From NCBI RefSeq assembly GCF_036985595.1, contig NZ_BTPU01000009.1, positions 1-64,000 of the forward strand: a DNA stretch of 64,000 bases, in the 5' to 3' direction. How positions within the stretch are numbered: position 1 is the stretch's first letter; every line of letters starts with the position of its first letter. The DNA is from Vallitalea maricola. Lineage in GTDB: Bacteria; Bacillota; Clostridia; Lachnospirales; Vallitaleaceae. The translations under genes were made by a program, and so were the position numbers. Of this stretch, positions 34,137 through 43,195 are shown in pieces. The notes beneath the pieces were generated by a model, which was not told where the DNA came from, did no database searches, and saw only the letters and a program-made list of their open reading frames with translations.

Positions 34137-35435
34137 TTATTTTTCTGGTAATAATTTAAGCATAATGTACACAAACATTGCCACTAAAATTCCGTTTAAT
34201 GGTCCAATAAAAAATGGAATATCCAGAATCGGTAAAGCGGTTATCAATGTTGGAAAAGCAGCAAATGTACCACCTGTTATGCAAGCAATCAGTGCACCTG
34301 CTACAAAAGATATCATACCCTTTGCTGAAACTCCTTCACGTATTTTAAAATTCTCTTTTTTCCCTCTACCTATTATCCAATAATCAGCAATCAGAGTACC
34401 TACAAGAGCAGGAACCAAAGCGGACAATAAGCTTAAAAAGGAAGTAAGTTGATTCAATACTCCAATTACAGCCAATAAAGTTCCAACTCCACCTGCTACG
34501 GCTGTTGTAATTTTGAATTTGCTCTCATCAAATCCTAACAGATTGGACAGAGACAATCCTCCACTGTAAGCATTTGTAATATTTGTCGTCCATGTTGCCA
34601 ATACCAATGCTACCAAACCTATAGCTGGTACACCTACGGTAGTCAATACTGTACTTATATCGTATTGACCAGTTACAATACTCATTAGTGCGCCAATTAA
34701 AAGCATGATTAAGCCTGCTGGCAGAACTCCTAATATGGAGGATTTAATAACATCTTTTCTACTTTTTGCAAAACGACAATAATCACTGCTGATGGCTCCA
34801 CCTACTGCAAAAGTTGCAACCACAAGACTTATTCCACTCATCAAAGGAATGGGCGTCGCTGGTGTATAATCAGCAATTACCGCAGCACCATCAAACTGTA
34901 CCATTGCAGCCCAAACTCCATAACCACATACGATTAATAACAAAGGGACTGCCAGATAATTTAGCCATTTCAAACCTTTAAATCCATAACAAGCGGTGAC
35001 TAACATTATCGTTCCCCACACGATTGAAGATATCCATACAGGTATTTGAATTCCTATCATTGAAGCTAACATAGAAGAGAAAGAAGCTCCACATACAGCT
35101 GATTGAATTCCAAACCATCCGATACAGGCAATTGCCAACACACTGCTGATTACATATTTGGCTCCTTTTTCACCTAAAGCTCCCGCAGCCATAACAGCTG
35201 TAGGTAAACCAGTATCACATCCTTGCATACCCATAAAACTCATGTAAAAACAAATAATACCATAGCCAATTAATATAGCTAGAACTACACCACCTAATGA
35301 TAAACCGTTACCTAGAAGACCTCCAACCATCAAGCATGGTACGCAGATCATTGATCCGATCCATACTATGGCAATAGACTGCCAACTTTGACGCTGCTCT
35401 TGTTTCACTTCAAATCCAGTACTCTTTTCGTTCAT
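34137..35435 (-). CDS. NCS1-family cytosine/purine-type permease
   Basis: This 432-residue protein has about twelve membrane segments. NCS1/CodB-type motifs include the amphipathic start (RQSWQSIAIVWIGSMICVPCLMVGG), AACIGWFGIQSAVCG-like helix 3 (IACIGWFGIQSAVCG), the SDYCRFAKSRKDV loop, and WTTNITNAYSGGLSLSNL. NCS1 carriers bring in nucleobases, hydantoins, allantoin or thiamine with Na+ or H+. The neighbouring HyuA-like and DUF917 proteins and the PucR regulator point to a cyclic ureide or related nitrogen source. Confidence 0.88.
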   Translation of the reverse strand: MNEKSTGFEVKQEQRQSWQSIAIVWIGSMICVPCLMVGGLLGNGLSLGGVVLAILIGYGIICFYMSFMGMQGCDTGLPTAVMAAGALGEKGAKYVISSVLAIACIGWFGIQSAVCGASFSSMLASMIGIQIPVWISSIVWGTIMLVTACYGFKGLKWLNYLAVPLLLIVCGYGVWAAMVQFDGAAVIADYTPATPIPLMSGISLVVATFAVGGAISSDYCRFAKSRKDVIKSSILGVLPAGLIMLLIGALMSIVTGQYDISTVLTTVGVPAIGLVALVLATWTTNITNAYSGGLSLSNLLGFDESKFKITTAVAGGVGTLLAVIGVLNQLTSFLSLLSALVPALVGTLIADYWIIGRGKKENFKIREGVSAKGMISFVAGALIACITGGTFAAFPTLITALPILDIPFFIGPLNGILVAMFVYIMLKLLPEK

Positions 35436-35580
35436 ATTAAAACTCCTTTCATATAATCCATAATTTTCATGTGGCCCTATACGATTAAATTTATAATAAC
35501 CGACGAAAAAACTGTTGATCTCTCAAAACCTATTACCTAATTATATAGATTTCATAAGTATCTGTAATTATCTGAAAGGC

Positions 35581-35625
35581 AAAAAAAAATAGCTGATTAT
35601 TGTCCCATTGTACAATAACCAACTA
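35581..35625 (-). terminator. Terminator of the pucR-like gene
   Basis: Imperfect 14-bp arms (35590-35603 and 35612-35625) flank a short loop. On the minus strand nine T follow. It separates the regulator from the permease operon, so the latter should have its own promoter in 35436-35580, where I could not fix one. Confidence 0.72.
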
Positions 35626-35649
35626 AAAGAATTCTCTATTTCCCACCTT

Positions 35650-37290
35650 CTAAGAAAGTTTTGATTTGTTTTTCAAAAGTCTTCTAAGAGCAACCGCCTT
35701 ATATAAATCATAAGACTCTGGCATCTTATCTATATGAAAATTAAACTTTTCATTTAATTTTTTTATTCTATATTTTATAGTATTTTTATGGAGAAATAAT
35801 TTTTCTGCTGTTTTGGATACATTTAATCCAGAATCCAACATAAAAATTTCAAGTGTAGTATATAATTCCTTTCTTTGCTCTTTCCTGCTTTTCTCAATAG
35901 GCGACAACAAATGTAAGGTCTCTTTTATACTATCTTCTCCTTTATTTATTACATCTTGGCATTTTTTTGCAAATTGTAATTCTTGTAGAGTAATTGAGCA
36001 CTTATTAGGATATATACATCTTGCCTGTTGCAAATAATTACTGCACATTATGTAAGCACTTCTTACTTCTCTAGTATTTTCTAGGGCAAAATTACTTACT
36101 AAAATGATTTTCTCTTCAAAATCCTCTAATTCGTATAAAAGACATTCTGTTATCATTTCGCAGGAGTTCTTTACCTTTGCCTTACCCAGGAATATGACGA
36201 AGCAATCATTATAATTACCAACCAAACTCACATCAAAGAATTTTTCAATTACTGTATTTGTCTTTTCCACGAGATGTTGATTTATCTTCTTAATGAGATC
36301 ACTATCAGATATTAATTTATCCTGTTTAACAATAAGAAGATGCTGTATGGCTCTAACATCAATTTGAAATATTTCAGCAAGTCTTCTCATTTTCATAGGT
36401 TCATCATTTAAGATAGCCTTTATCAATTCTTCAGTTCCAATATTTCCATGTCCTTGGCTCCATATATTAATAAATAACTGTACAACTTCAGCAGCTTGTC
36501 TACATATTTCCTCTGATAACATACCATCTTCTTTTACAATAATTAAATATAGACATGATGTTTTTTCACTTTTTATACTATGACTACAGAGACAGATATT
36601 ACGATTAATAAATACAGAGACAGGCTCTTTGGGTACCCTTGTATAATCATTACCATAATATTTCCCTATATCAGTGAGCTTTACATTACTGATTCTAGGC
36701 CAGTTTGCCATATTCATGCTGACAAAATCAAAGTCCGTCAAATAAAGGGAACAAGTCATTCTGTCACTTAACATCCTAAGTACCGTATCCATACTGCGTT
36801 GATGAACAGGCAATAAAGATATTCTCTCCAACATCTCACTAACAAGATGAATATCTACTTTTTTCTCTTTTAATATAGCTTCTACCACCTCGTAGATAAC
36901 TTCACTATACCTTAGATCCATCCTGTTTTTTGGCATGCAGATTATAGCAAATTCCAGTTCATCAGCAAGCTCAATCACTTTTTTGTCAATGCGTGGAAGA
37001 AAAATCCCAACATAATAAAGTATTAAACCTACTTCGCCCATTTCGTGAAGACGTCTGATTACTTTACATTGTGCATCAACATCATCTTTGATATAAACAA
37101 AACCTGTAATTACTATTTCACTTCCATAGAATTTGCTATTCTTAAACAATTCGTCCTGCAGAGCTATTGGATCGGGATATTCTAGAACGGAAATGGAATC
37201 TACATTTTTATATAATCCTTCTTTTCCCGCAACTACTTCAGCATTGCTTAGTGAAGGTAAATTTAATAAATCCGCTATTGATAAACTCAT
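35650..37290 (-). CDS. PucR-family transcriptional regulator
   Basis: The 546-residue protein has the N-terminal PucR purine-catabolism domain (LSIADLLNLPSLSNAEVVAGKEGLYKNVDSISVLEYPD) and a long central region. A C-terminal helix-turn-helix of the PucR/CdaR type follows (LNVSKTAEKLFLHKNTIKYRIKKLNEKF). Members activate genes for purine, allantoin, hydantoin or amino-acid nitrogen use. It lies upstream of, and on the same strand as, the permease-DUF917-hyuA operon, separated by a terminator, and is its probable regulator. Confidence 0.88.
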   Translation of the reverse strand: MSLSIADLLNLPSLSNAEVVAGKEGLYKNVDSISVLEYPDPIALQDELFKNSKFYGSEIVITGFVYIKDDVDAQCKVIRRLHEMGEVGLILYYVGIFLPRIDKKVIELADELEFAIICMPKNRMDLRYSEVIYEVVEAILKEKKVDIHLVSEMLERISLLPVHQRSMDTVLRMLSDRMTCSLYLTDFDFVSMNMANWPRISNVKLTDIGKYYGNDYTRVPKEPVSVFINRNICLCSHSIKSEKTSCLYLIIVKEDGMLSEEICRQAAEVVQLFINIWSQGHGNIGTEELIKAILNDEPMKMRRLAEIFQIDVRAIQHLLIVKQDKLISDSDLIKKINQHLVEKTNTVIEKFFDVSLVGNYNDCFVIFLGKAKVKNSCEMITECLLYELEDFEEKIILVSNFALENTREVRSAYIMCSNYLQQARCIYPNKCSITLQELQFAKKCQDVINKGEDSIKETLHLLSPIEKSRKEQRKELYTTLEIFMLDSGLNVSKTAEKLFLHKNTIKYRIKKLNEKFNFHIDKMPESYDLYKAVALRRLLKNKSKLS

Positions 37291-37376
37291 TCTTATGTCT
37301 CCTTAATATAGTATCAACATCAATATTTTATTATATATTATTACCTTAAAAATAACAAATTACGTAATAAACTATA

Positions 37377-37412
37377 GAAAGTTGATATCCGTTATTAACA
37401 GAATCAACTTTC
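37377..37412 (-). terminator. Hairpin after the 2-oxoacid oxidoreductase operon
   Basis: GAAAGTTGAT and ATCAACTTTC form the stem. The 39-bp block 37378-37416 is nearly the same as that at 31351-31389 (a few substitutions and one shifted A). It lies 21 bp past the stop of the oxidoreductase gene. Confidence 0.65.
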
Positions 37413-37433
37413 TAATTTCAACAATGTATTAAT

Positions 37434-39680
37434 CTATAAGACTGGACTATCATTCCTAGCCTTTAATCTATCCCATCTTCTATCAACTTCCTGCTGAATA
37501 TCTTTAAGCAAATCTTCATATTTAGGTTTCAATAAGTGTTTAGTTCTTCCCATCATCTTGAAGAAATCTGCCATTGGGATTTTTTTATTCTTAGTCTCTG
37601 GATTGTAATTTATTGTAGTAATTCCATTTTCAATTTCATATAGAGGATGATAACAGCTGTTAACTCCTGCTTCGATTACACTTCTTTCATATCTTGGTTC
37701 ATCACCCCAGTTAAGAGGACAGGCTGATAATGCCTTTATAAAGGCTAAACCATATTCTGAAGCATATTTCTGAGCCTTAGCAGCTTTCCTTATAAAATCT
37801 GTTGGCATGAACTCTGCAACTGTGGCAACATAAGGAATGTTAGTGGCTGCAAATATCATAGGAGTATCTTTATTATAGTTAGCCTTACCTGCTTGAGCTG
37901 GACCGACATGAGAAGTTGAAGTCTTAGCTCCTCTTGGTGATGAATAGGATAATTGGTATCCTGTATTCATGTAACCACCATTATCATATTCCATAATTAT
38001 CATTTTATGATTTCTAAGTGCTGCACCTAGAGCCGCTCCCATACCTATATCCAGACCACCGTCTCCACTGACCATGACAAATGTGAAATCTTCACCTTCT
38101 GGTATCTCTCCTCTTTTTTGTTTTTGATGGAACATCTCAACAACACCTGATAGAGTAGCTCCACCATTTTGGAATAGATTGTGGATATAACTTACTTTAA
38201 AGGCTGTTTGTGGATAAGGAGTTGTTACAACCATACCACATCCTGTCTGGAACAATAATACTACATTACCTTCAATACCTTTTAATAATAGATTAACATT
38301 TACAGGAATACCACAGCCTGGACATGCTCCTGAACCTGGTCCCCATCTTTTTGGCATTTTGGTAGCTACCTTAGGCAAACCACCTTTTGCAATAAACCTG
38401 CCTGTTTCTTCATCTTTAGTTACAGTAACTACCCCTGGAGATGATTCCTCCTTAGTTATAGGCTTGAATAACTGCTTAGGTTCATAACTTTCATCACCTT
38501 TATAATTGCCATAATAATCAAATCTATTTTCTACTTTTTGGCTCTTAGCTATATCGAGTGCTCTATTTAACATCTCTATAGCATCTTCAATATAGAAATC
38601 TTTTCCACTAAGTCCATAAACCAGTGTTGCAACTTCAATATTTGATTTGTAATCTTGTAAAGTAGCCTTTAACTCTATTGAGAGATTACCACCATTAGCA
38701 CCATAACTATCTTGTCTGTCAGCTACAACTATAGCTTTTGTATTCTTGACCATCTCATATATTTCATCTCTATACCAAGGTCTAAGTGCATTGACTGCGA
38801 ATACACCAACTTTTTTACCTTCTTTTCTTAATTCATCAACTGCTAGAATTGCTGTATCATAACTTGAACCTATTATGAATAGAGCAGCTTCTGCATCTTC
38901 CATTTTATAACCTTCAACTACATTATAAGTTCTACCAGATAATTCACCATACTCTTTTAACACATCTTTGATGACACCTCTAGCTTCATTCATGGCTTCA
39001 TGTAGTTGGAATTTATTGTTAATCAAGTCTGGTTCATTCATGTAAGAACCCATAGTAACTGGTTTATCAGGGTCCAAGAGATGATAATCAGGCTCATACT
39101 TCCCAACGAAACCCTGAACATCTTCATCTTTTGCAAAAACCTTTGCTCTTCTCTTTTGATGACTAGTGAAGAATCCGTCGAAAGCAACTATTACAGGTAA
39201 TTTAACTTTTTCAGCAATCTTAAGAGCACATATATTCATGTCATAAACTCTCTGAGGATCCTTGGCAAAAAGAATTACCCATCCTGCATTTAGAGTATAC
39301 ATAATATCACTGTGGTCACCTTTTATAGAAAGAGGACCAGATACCGTACGACATACTACATTAAGTACCATGGGAAGTCTAGTACCTGACTGTACAGGTA
39401 ATTGCTCTAAAGCATATAGCAGACCGTTAGCTGATGTAGCATTGAAAACACGTCCTCCACCAGCTGTAGCTCCATAGCAGATACCAGCTGCTCCATGCTC
39501 TCCATCACCTGGTATCATCATTACGTCATGTTCCCCTTCTGCTTTTAACAGATCCAAGTGTTCTGCTATTTTGGTTGATGGAGTAATTGGATAATAACCC
39601 ATTATATGATAATTTATTTGTTTAGCAGCATAAGCCGCCAGCTCATTCCCACTATCAAAAACAATCTTTTGTTCTACCAT
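37434..39680 (-). CDS. 2-oxoacid:ferredoxin oxidoreductase, fused alpha-beta subunit
   Basis: This 748-residue fusion starts with the alpha pyrimidine-binding part (AAYAAKQINYHIMGYYPITPST; GDGEHGAAGICYGATAGGGRVFNATSANGL) and ends with the beta part. The beta part carries cysteines GSGACPGCGIP and FQTGCGMVV and the ThDP motif SGDGGLDIGMGAALGAALRNHKMIIMEYDNGGYMNTG. It decarboxylates a 2-oxoacid to acyl-CoA and reduces ferredoxin, an anaerobe's route. The companion gene supplies gamma and delta parts. Substrate (pyruvate, isovalerate or other) cannot be set from motifs alone. It lies 20 bp after that gene. Confidence 0.9.
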   Translation of the reverse strand: MVEQKIVFDSGNELAAYAAKQINYHIMGYYPITPSTKIAEHLDLLKAEGEHDVMMIPGDGEHGAAGICYGATAGGGRVFNATSANGLLYALEQLPVQSGTRLPMVLNVVCRTVSGPLSIKGDHSDIMYTLNAGWVILFAKDPQRVYDMNICALKIAEKVKLPVIVAFDGFFTSHQKRRAKVFAKDEDVQGFVGKYEPDYHLLDPDKPVTMGSYMNEPDLINNKFQLHEAMNEARGVIKDVLKEYGELSGRTYNVVEGYKMEDAEAALFIIGSSYDTAILAVDELRKEGKKVGVFAVNALRPWYRDEIYEMVKNTKAIVVADRQDSYGANGGNLSIELKATLQDYKSNIEVATLVYGLSGKDFYIEDAIEMLNRALDIAKSQKVENRFDYYGNYKGDESYEPKQLFKPITKEESSPGVVTVTKDEETGRFIAKGGLPKVATKMPKRWGPGSGACPGCGIPVNVNLLLKGIEGNVVLLFQTGCGMVVTTPYPQTAFKVSYIHNLFQNGGATLSGVVEMFHQKQKRGEIPEGEDFTFVMVSGDGGLDIGMGAALGAALRNHKMIIMEYDNGGYMNTGYQLSYSSPRGAKTSTSHVGPAQAGKANYNKDTPMIFAATNIPYVATVAEFMPTDFIRKAAKAQKYASEYGLAFIKALSACPLNWGDEPRYERSVIEAGVNSCYHPLYEIENGITTINYNPETKNKKIPMADFFKMMGRTKHLLKPKYEDLLKDIQQEVDRRWDRLKARNDSPVL

Positions 39681-39700
39681 TATTAATCCTCCTCTACTTT

Positions 39701-40759
39701 CTAATTTCCGCTCTCAGTATTGACAATTGAATTAGCGCCAGTATCCTGAAATTCCACTTGATCTAAAATCAAGTCTTTATTTCTTACATGTAATTTACTG
39801 ATATCATAATCTCTCTCTAATTCAGCTGTTAATGCTGCTGTTGGACATACTTCTACGCATCTAAGGCAGCCTTTACAATGATGATAATCCAATCCTTTAT
39901 TAACCATAGCAACTTTCCCTTTGTATTCGCCTTCAACGAATTGGAATACCATATCTGGACATGTAGTATCGCATAGACCACAATGTATACATTTTTCTAC
40001 ATGGAATATAGGAACATAACCTTGCCTGCTGGCAGATAAATCGTTAGTCACTGTACTACCAGGTATGGTATTTACACCACCTATAGGTGCATTGGCATAG
40101 CCCCAATCCCTTTTTACTTCTTTATATTCTTGATATGGATATTTACCATCATCACCATATTTTTTGATTGTAAATTCTTCATAACCTCTTTTAACTCCAG
40201 CCAAGTTACCTTCCAATGCAGCTGGATACTTCTTGCCTATAGTTTCCTTTACTACTTGTTCCAAAGAATCTAATGAAATGAAACCAGTAGCTTTTCCTAT
40301 TGCACCTAACATGACCATATTTATTCTTGTACGTTCTTCCAATGCTATTTTGAGAGCATCTACACATATTAAGGTTCCGGCATGCATTTTTAATCTATCT
40401 CTTATAACGTCCGGCTCGTCATTTGTATTCACTACAACCATAGTACTTTCATCCACACCAGCCATCACTGGTATTTTTCCTGCTAGATTCTCATGAAATA
40501 TCCCTAATACATGAGGTTTCTCTATTGGACTGTTAATTCTTATTTCCATATTTGGATCACAATATCTAATAAATGCTTTAACTGGTGTTCCTTTTTTTTC
40601 AGAACCATAACTTGCGAAGTTAGAGCTATTAAGGTCAAGATATAGAGCGCCTAACTCACCTAAAATTTTGCCAATAAGGTTGGCACCTAGACCTCCAATA
40701 CTCTCAAGCCTAATCTCATAAAAACCATGTTCATTTGTAACAGGTAGATTTACAGTCAT
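39701..40759 (-). CDS. 2-oxoacid:ferredoxin oxidoreductase, fused gamma-delta subunit
   Basis: The 352-residue protein has an N-terminal gamma domain (EIRLESIGGLGANLIGKILGELG, KAFIRYCDP) that binds CoA. A C-terminal delta ferredoxin domain has two [4Fe-4S] motifs, CIHCGLCDTTCP and CKGCLRCVEVCP. It shuttles electrons from the ThDP radical to soluble ferredoxin. It is the first gene of the two-gene operon, with a promoter at 40825-40852. Confidence 0.9.
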   Translation of the reverse strand: MTVNLPVTNEHGFYEIRLESIGGLGANLIGKILGELGALYLDLNSSNFASYGSEKKGTPVKAFIRYCDPNMEIRINSPIEKPHVLGIFHENLAGKIPVMAGVDESTMVVVNTNDEPDVIRDRLKMHAGTLICVDALKIALEERTRINMVMLGAIGKATGFISLDSLEQVVKETIGKKYPAALEGNLAGVKRGYEEFTIKKYGDDGKYPYQEYKEVKRDWGYANAPIGGVNTIPGSTVTNDLSASRQGYVPIFHVEKCIHCGLCDTTCPDMVFQFVEGEYKGKVAMVNKGLDYHHCKGCLRCVEVCPTAALTAELERDYDISKLHVRNKDLILDQVEFQDTGANSIVNTESGN

Positions 40760-40824
40760 CTTCTTTCCTCCTTTTATGTGTTAGTAATTAATAGTAAAAT
40801 TACTAAATATATCCTTTGACAATC

Positions 40825-40852
40825 ATTATAACATAACAATAATTATTATCAA
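40825..40852 (-). promoter_or_regulatory. Promoter of the oxidoreductase operon
   Basis: Minus-strand TTGATA (40852-40847) and TATAAT (40830-40825) with 16-bp spacing lie about 65 bp before the start codon. The rest of the gap to 41090 is AT-rich, and I see no gene or strong terminator there. Confidence 0.65.
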
Positions 40853-41090
40853 GTACTTATTATCTAATTTTATATTCTATTTTCATACTCATACCACTTT
40901 CAGTATAAGTAAAAATATAATGGAATATACCAATTAATTATTAAAACACCTAAGATTTTAATAACAAACTACACGCCCAAGTAGAATGAAAACAATGAGC
41001 TTAACAGGTAATATAAAAAATCACTATATCACTTATTAATTAATTCAGCGTAAATGATATAATGATCCTATTATTGCGAATTTATTATAA

Positions 41091-43109
41091 TTAATTTAAT
41101 AAACTCAATAATTGATAAATAATTTTTGCAGCCTGCTCTCTATTTAATGACTCATAGGGTCTAAATGTTCCATCTGGCATTCCAGAGATAATTTCTAATT
41201 CTACTGCTTTAATAATATAATTCAAATCTTCCTTACTCAAACTGCTAACATCGTTAAAACTTTTTATATCTGTAGGTACAAAACTACTTTTTGTATAATT
41301 TTCATATGCTTTTACAGCCATAATAGTCATTTCAAGTCTTGATATTTCAGTATTAGCCTTGAATTCCCTGTTAATTGGTAGATTTACTATGCCTAATTGA
41401 TATGCTTTTTCAACAAACGGTGTAAACCAATCATTTTCTCTGCAATCTTTATAAATTCCTTTATAATCTTCTGTTTCACTATTTAGTGCTTTAATAAGAA
41501 GCGTTATAAACTGGGCTTTTGTTAATTTATCTTTTGATTTATATAACCCATTACCTGTTCCGTTAATAATACCCCTTGATGCCATTACTTCAATATAGTC
41601 TTTCGCCCAACTGCTATTTACATCACTAAATGTAATATTTTGTTCGTATAGATTAAAATAGTAATTTGGTATAGGATTAGTAAGCTCTACAGTTATGCAA
41701 TTATTCCTATTCTTTCCTGATAATAATTCCAGTGTATTATCATTTTGAATGTCCGTAAATACAGAAATCTTTCTAAAATCTTTTCCTTGTAAGTATTCCT
41801 TATAAGGTTTGAATGTAATTATTGGTCTTTGTGGAAATTCTCCTGCTATTAAATCATACTCGGTTAAATATATTTTCACTTCATAATCACAAACAAATTT
41901 CAGATTATCCATAACTTTATAATTATCATCTAAAAATAGTTCTGCTTCTTCTTTAGAATAATGAGATAAACCATTTTTAATATGCATTGATAAATCCTTA
42001 TTCGTCTTAACCATTTCATTAATTAATTCTTTATTAAACTCAACCTCAATAAAATCTGTATTTATTGAAAATGTCTTATTATTTTGGTTGAATAACTCTA
42101 TGTCATTTTGATTTAAAATATTTCCATCCAAAAATTTATTTTCTTGTATAATGAATACTATTTTATCTTCTTCCCTTTTCATTAGCTCATGAATATCTAT
42201 ATCACTACCTGATATAGGAAGGTGTTCTACAATAATTTCCAAAGACTTTTTATTATTTACAATGGAATTGTCAGGCTTTTGATTAACTAACATTATATCT
42301 TGTACCATCACAACTAAATCTCCATCATTAAAACTAAATTCCATATCGTATATACCTTCTGAAAGGTTTTCAAAATGTAAACCATTGCTTATATCTCCAA
42401 ATTTTCCTTCCAAAACTACTTTACCATCTTTGAAATATTTGTAATTACATCCACCACCGTCACCCAGGAAAAATAATTCGTTAATAGGATTATCATTAGC
42501 ATCACAAATATCAAAAAGTTCTTGAAAAGAAGGTCTATCAAGCATTACTGCATAATCAACTTTTGCTTTAGCATAATAATTACCGACAAAATCAAAATCA
42601 TCTTTTTGGGAAATATTAATTCCTGTCCTCCCAAGTACATCATTAAAATATACAGTATGTACCTTTAGATTTTTACTCAAATTAATTTTTAGTGTATTTC
42701 CACTTTTTATTTTAAGTTCAAGTTCCATTTTAGCTGGTAAATTCTCAAAATCAACAAAAACACTGTTTTCCATTGGATAAACCTGTTCTCCGATATGTAT
42801 TTCTTTCATATCTAAATCTGTTGATTTAAAATCTATTATATTATCTCCGATCTCTAAGTCCATTTCTTTTGATATTGCCCATACTTCATTATTAACTGTT
42901 TTTTTAACAAATACCAGCGCTTTTCCAGGTTTTGTGACAGGTTGAGGGCTGCTGTAAGTTCCATCTTCCTTTTTATATATAGCAGTTATACTATCAACCT
43001 CTGTTTCAATACCATCAAGCATTAACTTTACTTCTATTTTTACCATAGCATGAGCTGAAATACCCGTAAACAACATCAATGCCAATGTTAATATTGCTAT
43101 TTTTTTCAC
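41091..43109 (-). CDS. Secreted S-layer-homology protein
   Basis: The 672-residue protein has a signal peptide (MKKIAILTLALMLFTGISAHA). A large, unfamiliar beta-rich region follows (about 22-505), with repeated asparagine/aspartate-rich stretches. Three SLH repeats end the protein: NSSWAKDYIEVMASRGIINGTGNGLYKSKDKLTKAQF, then YKDCRENDWFTPFVEKAYQLGIV, then FNDVSSLSKEDLNYIIKAVELEIISGMPDGTFRPYESLNREQAAKII. SLH domains bind pyruvylated wall polymers, so it is displayed on the wall. The function of the N-terminal part is unknown. Its downstream neighbour also has SLH repeats but at the other end. Confidence 0.82.
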   Translation of the reverse strand: MKKIAILTLALMLFTGISAHAMVKIEVKLMLDGIETEVDSITAIYKKEDGTYSSPQPVTKPGKALVFVKKTVNNEVWAISKEMDLEIGDNIIDFKSTDLDMKEIHIGEQVYPMENSVFVDFENLPAKMELELKIKSGNTLKINLSKNLKVHTVYFNDVLGRTGINISQKDDFDFVGNYYAKAKVDYAVMLDRPSFQELFDICDANDNPINELFFLGDGGGCNYKYFKDGKVVLEGKFGDISNGLHFENLSEGIYDMEFSFNDGDLVVMVQDIMLVNQKPDNSIVNNKKSLEIIVEHLPISGSDIDIHELMKREEDKIVFIIQENKFLDGNILNQNDIELFNQNNKTFSINTDFIEVEFNKELINEMVKTNKDLSMHIKNGLSHYSKEEAELFLDDNYKVMDNLKFVCDYEVKIYLTEYDLIAGEFPQRPIITFKPYKEYLQGKDFRKISVFTDIQNDNTLELLSGKNRNNCITVELTNPIPNYYFNLYEQNITFSDVNSSWAKDYIEVMASRGIINGTGNGLYKSKDKLTKAQFITLLIKALNSETEDYKGIYKDCRENDWFTPFVEKAYQLGIVNLPINREFKANTEISRLEMTIMAVKAYENYTKSSFVPTDIKSFNDVSSLSKEDLNYIIKAVELEIISGMPDGTFRPYESLNREQAAKIIYQLLSLLN

Positions 43110-43195
43110 TTATTACTCCTCCTTATAAATTGTTTTGATACATGCCACTTTATGCAAACGTAATCATTATTAGATAACTTTTTATCATATATACC

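Noticed and set aside
35436..35649. A purine or other riboswitch upstream of the NCS1 permease
   Set aside because: I could find no conserved aptamer pattern; the main structure is the terminator of the pucR gene.
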